Made by a program: the position numbers and the translations under genes. The notes under the pieces were generated by a model, which searched no databases, was not told the DNA's origin, and saw only the letters and a list, made by a program, of their open reading frames with translations. Shown here piece by piece: positions 42,702 to 43,970 of a stretch of 43,970 bases of DNA (position 1 is its first letter; each line of letters opens with the position of its first letter). This DNA is from Methylacidiphilales bacterium (GTDB taxonomy: Bacteria > Verrucomicrobiota > Verrucomicrobiia > Methylacidiphilales > UBA1321): positions 1 through 43,970 of the forward strand of contig JAJSLI010000036.1 of NCBI GenBank assembly GCA_021272315.1. The letters are read 5' to 3'.

Positions 42702-43970
42702 TTAGGCGTAAGTGTCGGCGAACTGCGCGATGGCGGATTTTAATTGCGCGGTGATGGCGTCATCAAAGGCCCCCTTGTCGCGAAGTTGAGCCAGCAACTT
42801 GTCCTGGCGGGTGGTGAGATAATCGGCGAGCTTGGCCTGGAAGTCCTTGACCTTGTCGATGGGGATTTTATCGAAGAAGCCGTTTTGGACGGCCCAGAGG
42901 ATGGAGGCCTGGAGTTCGACGGGAACGGGATGGTACTGCTTCTGATTGAAGATTTCGACGATGCGGGAGCCGCGGTCGAGTTTGGCGCGGGTATTGGCGT
43001 CGAGGTCGGAACCGAACTGGGCAAAGGCTGCGAGTTCGCGGAACTGGGCGAGTTCGCCCTTGATTTTACCCGCGACCTGCTTCATCGCCTTGATCTGCGC
43101 GGCGCTGCCGACGCGCGAGACGGAGAGACCGACGGAGATGGCGGGGCGGATGCCCTGGTAAAAGAGGTCGGTTTCGAGGTAGATCTGACCGTCTGTGATG
43201 GAGATGACGTTGGTTGGGATGTAGGCCGAGACATCGCCGGCCTGCGTCTCGATGATGGGCAGGGCGGTGAGGGAACCGTTGCCGTATTTTTCGCCCAATC
43301 GCGCGGCGCGCTCGAGCAGGCGGGAATGGAGATAAAAAACGTCACCGGGATAGGCTTCGCGGCCCGAGGGGCGCTTGAGGATGAGGGAGATCTGGCGGTA
43401 AGCGACGGCATGCTTGGAGAGATCGTCGTAGATGATGAGGGCGTCCATGCCGTTGTCCTTGAACCATTCGCCCATGGCGCAGCCGGCAAAGGGGGCGAGA
43501 TATTGGCTGGTGGCGGAGTCGGAGGCGGTAGACGAAACAACGATGGTGTACGGCAGGGCGCCGGTGGAGCTGAGGGTCTCGACAACGCGGGCGACGTTGG
43601 CGTTTTTCTGGCCGACGGCGACATAGATACTGTAGAGGGGACGGAAGCCGGGCTTGCCTTCGTTTTCGCGGTTGATGCGGGCCTGGTTGATGATGGTGTC
43701 GATGACGATGGTGGTCTTGCCCGTGGCTCGGTCGCCGATGATCAGTTCGCGCTGGCCGCGTCCGATCGGGATCATCGCGTCGATGGCAGTGATGCCGGTC
43801 TGGATCGGCTGGTTGACCGGTTTGCGCGAGATAATGCCGGGAGCGAGTTTCTCGACCGGGTAAAAGGTGTCGTTCTTGATCTCACCCTTTCCGTCGATGG
43901 GCCGTCCAAGCACGTCGACGACGCGCCCGAGCAGACCTTTGCCGACCGGGACCTGGAGGAGCTTGCCATT
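42702..43970 (-). CDS. atpA: F-type ATP synthase alpha subunit, partial (5' end outside window)
   Basis: 422 residues visible; the frame is open to the window edge and starts there with a complete codon, so roughly the first 95 residues lie outside. The visible part has [21 protein letters not shown], Walker [11 protein letters not shown], the SRPVESL-region equivalent of [20 protein letters not shown] and the C-terminal helical domain ending [13 protein letters not shown]. It is the nucleotide-binding non-catalytic partner of the beta subunit in F1. The gene is upstream of atpG and so heads the visible ATP synthase operon. Confidence 0.96.
   Translation of the reverse strand, partial: NGKLLQVPVGKGLLGRVVDVLGRPIDGKGEIKNDTFYPVEKLAPGIISRKPVNQPIQTGITAIDAMIPIGRGQRELIIGDRATGKTTIVIDTIINQARINRENEGKPGFRPLYSIYVAVGQKNANVARVVETLSSTGALPYTIVVSSTASDSATSQYLAPFAGCAMGEWFKDNGMDALIIYDDLSKHAVAYRQISLILKRPSGREAYPGDVFYLHSRLLERAARLGEKYGNGSLTALPIIETQAGDVSAYIPTNVISITDGQIYLETDLFYQGIRPAISVGLSVSRVGSAAQIKAMKQVAGKIKGELAQFRELAAFAQFGSDLDANTRAKLDRGSRIVEIFNQKQYHPVPVELQASILWAVQNGFFDKIPIDKVKDFQAKLADYLTTRQDKLLAQLRDKGAFDDAITAQLKSAIAQFADTYA

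Overview
The window looks like a piece of a GC-rich, Gram-negative chromosome, most likely from the Verrucomicrobiota (an inference, not a tested placement). The reasons are a PEP-CTERM sorting tail, polysaccharide-utilisation loci built from secreted toroid-fold enzymes, Gfo/Idh/MocA oxidoreductases and AraC regulators, a very large autotransporter with a C-terminal outer-membrane barrel, and an F-type ATP synthase operon with an extra exported-protein gene inside it.

Layout. (1) 1-10.5 kb: the end of a PEP-CTERM protein, then three divergent paralogues of a predicted (alpha/alpha)-toroid polysaccharide lyase-like family (679-3252 +, 4913-6532 -, 7829-9730 +), interleaved with a Gfo/Idh/MocA oxidoreductase and an AraC regulator. 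The segment ends in a gene-poor stretch containing a 23-bp copy of the 3' end of a tmRNA gene (10518-10540). That is the usual scar of integration into ssrA, so the left 10.5 kb may be the end of a genomic island. (2) 10.6-14.1 kb: a second sugar locus, with a Gfo/Idh/MocA-ThuA fusion and a xylose-isomerase-like TIM barrel protein in one operon, divergent from an AraC regulator. (3) 14.1-28.8 kb: an AT-rich promoter-like region, a GC hairpin leader, an unrecorded 54-codon ORF with a strong ribosome binding site, and two bases later a 4668-residue autotransporter. Its passenger carries about 54 glycine-rich repeats of about 63-65 residues.

(4) 28.8-36.2 kb, minus strand: a tightly packed six-gene operon encoding a TPR lipoprotein-like/exported protein, a PqqD-like small protein, an ATP-grasp ligase, a fold-type III PLP decarboxylase, a urea-transporter/M23-peptidase fusion and an exported YHYH-domain protein. 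Four successive junctions are 4-bp stop/start overlaps. PqqD-like protein plus ATP-grasp plus decarboxylase plus transporter-peptidase suggests an undescribed pathway acting on an amino acid or peptide; this is the best candidate for a new system in the window. A CpxR/CpxA-like two-component system with a proline/glycine-rich sensor loop is divergent from it (36350-38634). (5) 38.7-44 kb, minus strand: tRNA-Val(GAC), a YbjQ-family gene, and atpC, atpD, a proline-rich exported protein gene, atpG and partial atpA (transcribed atpA to atpC).

All functional calls rest on reading motifs and translations by eye. No database search or structure prediction was run.
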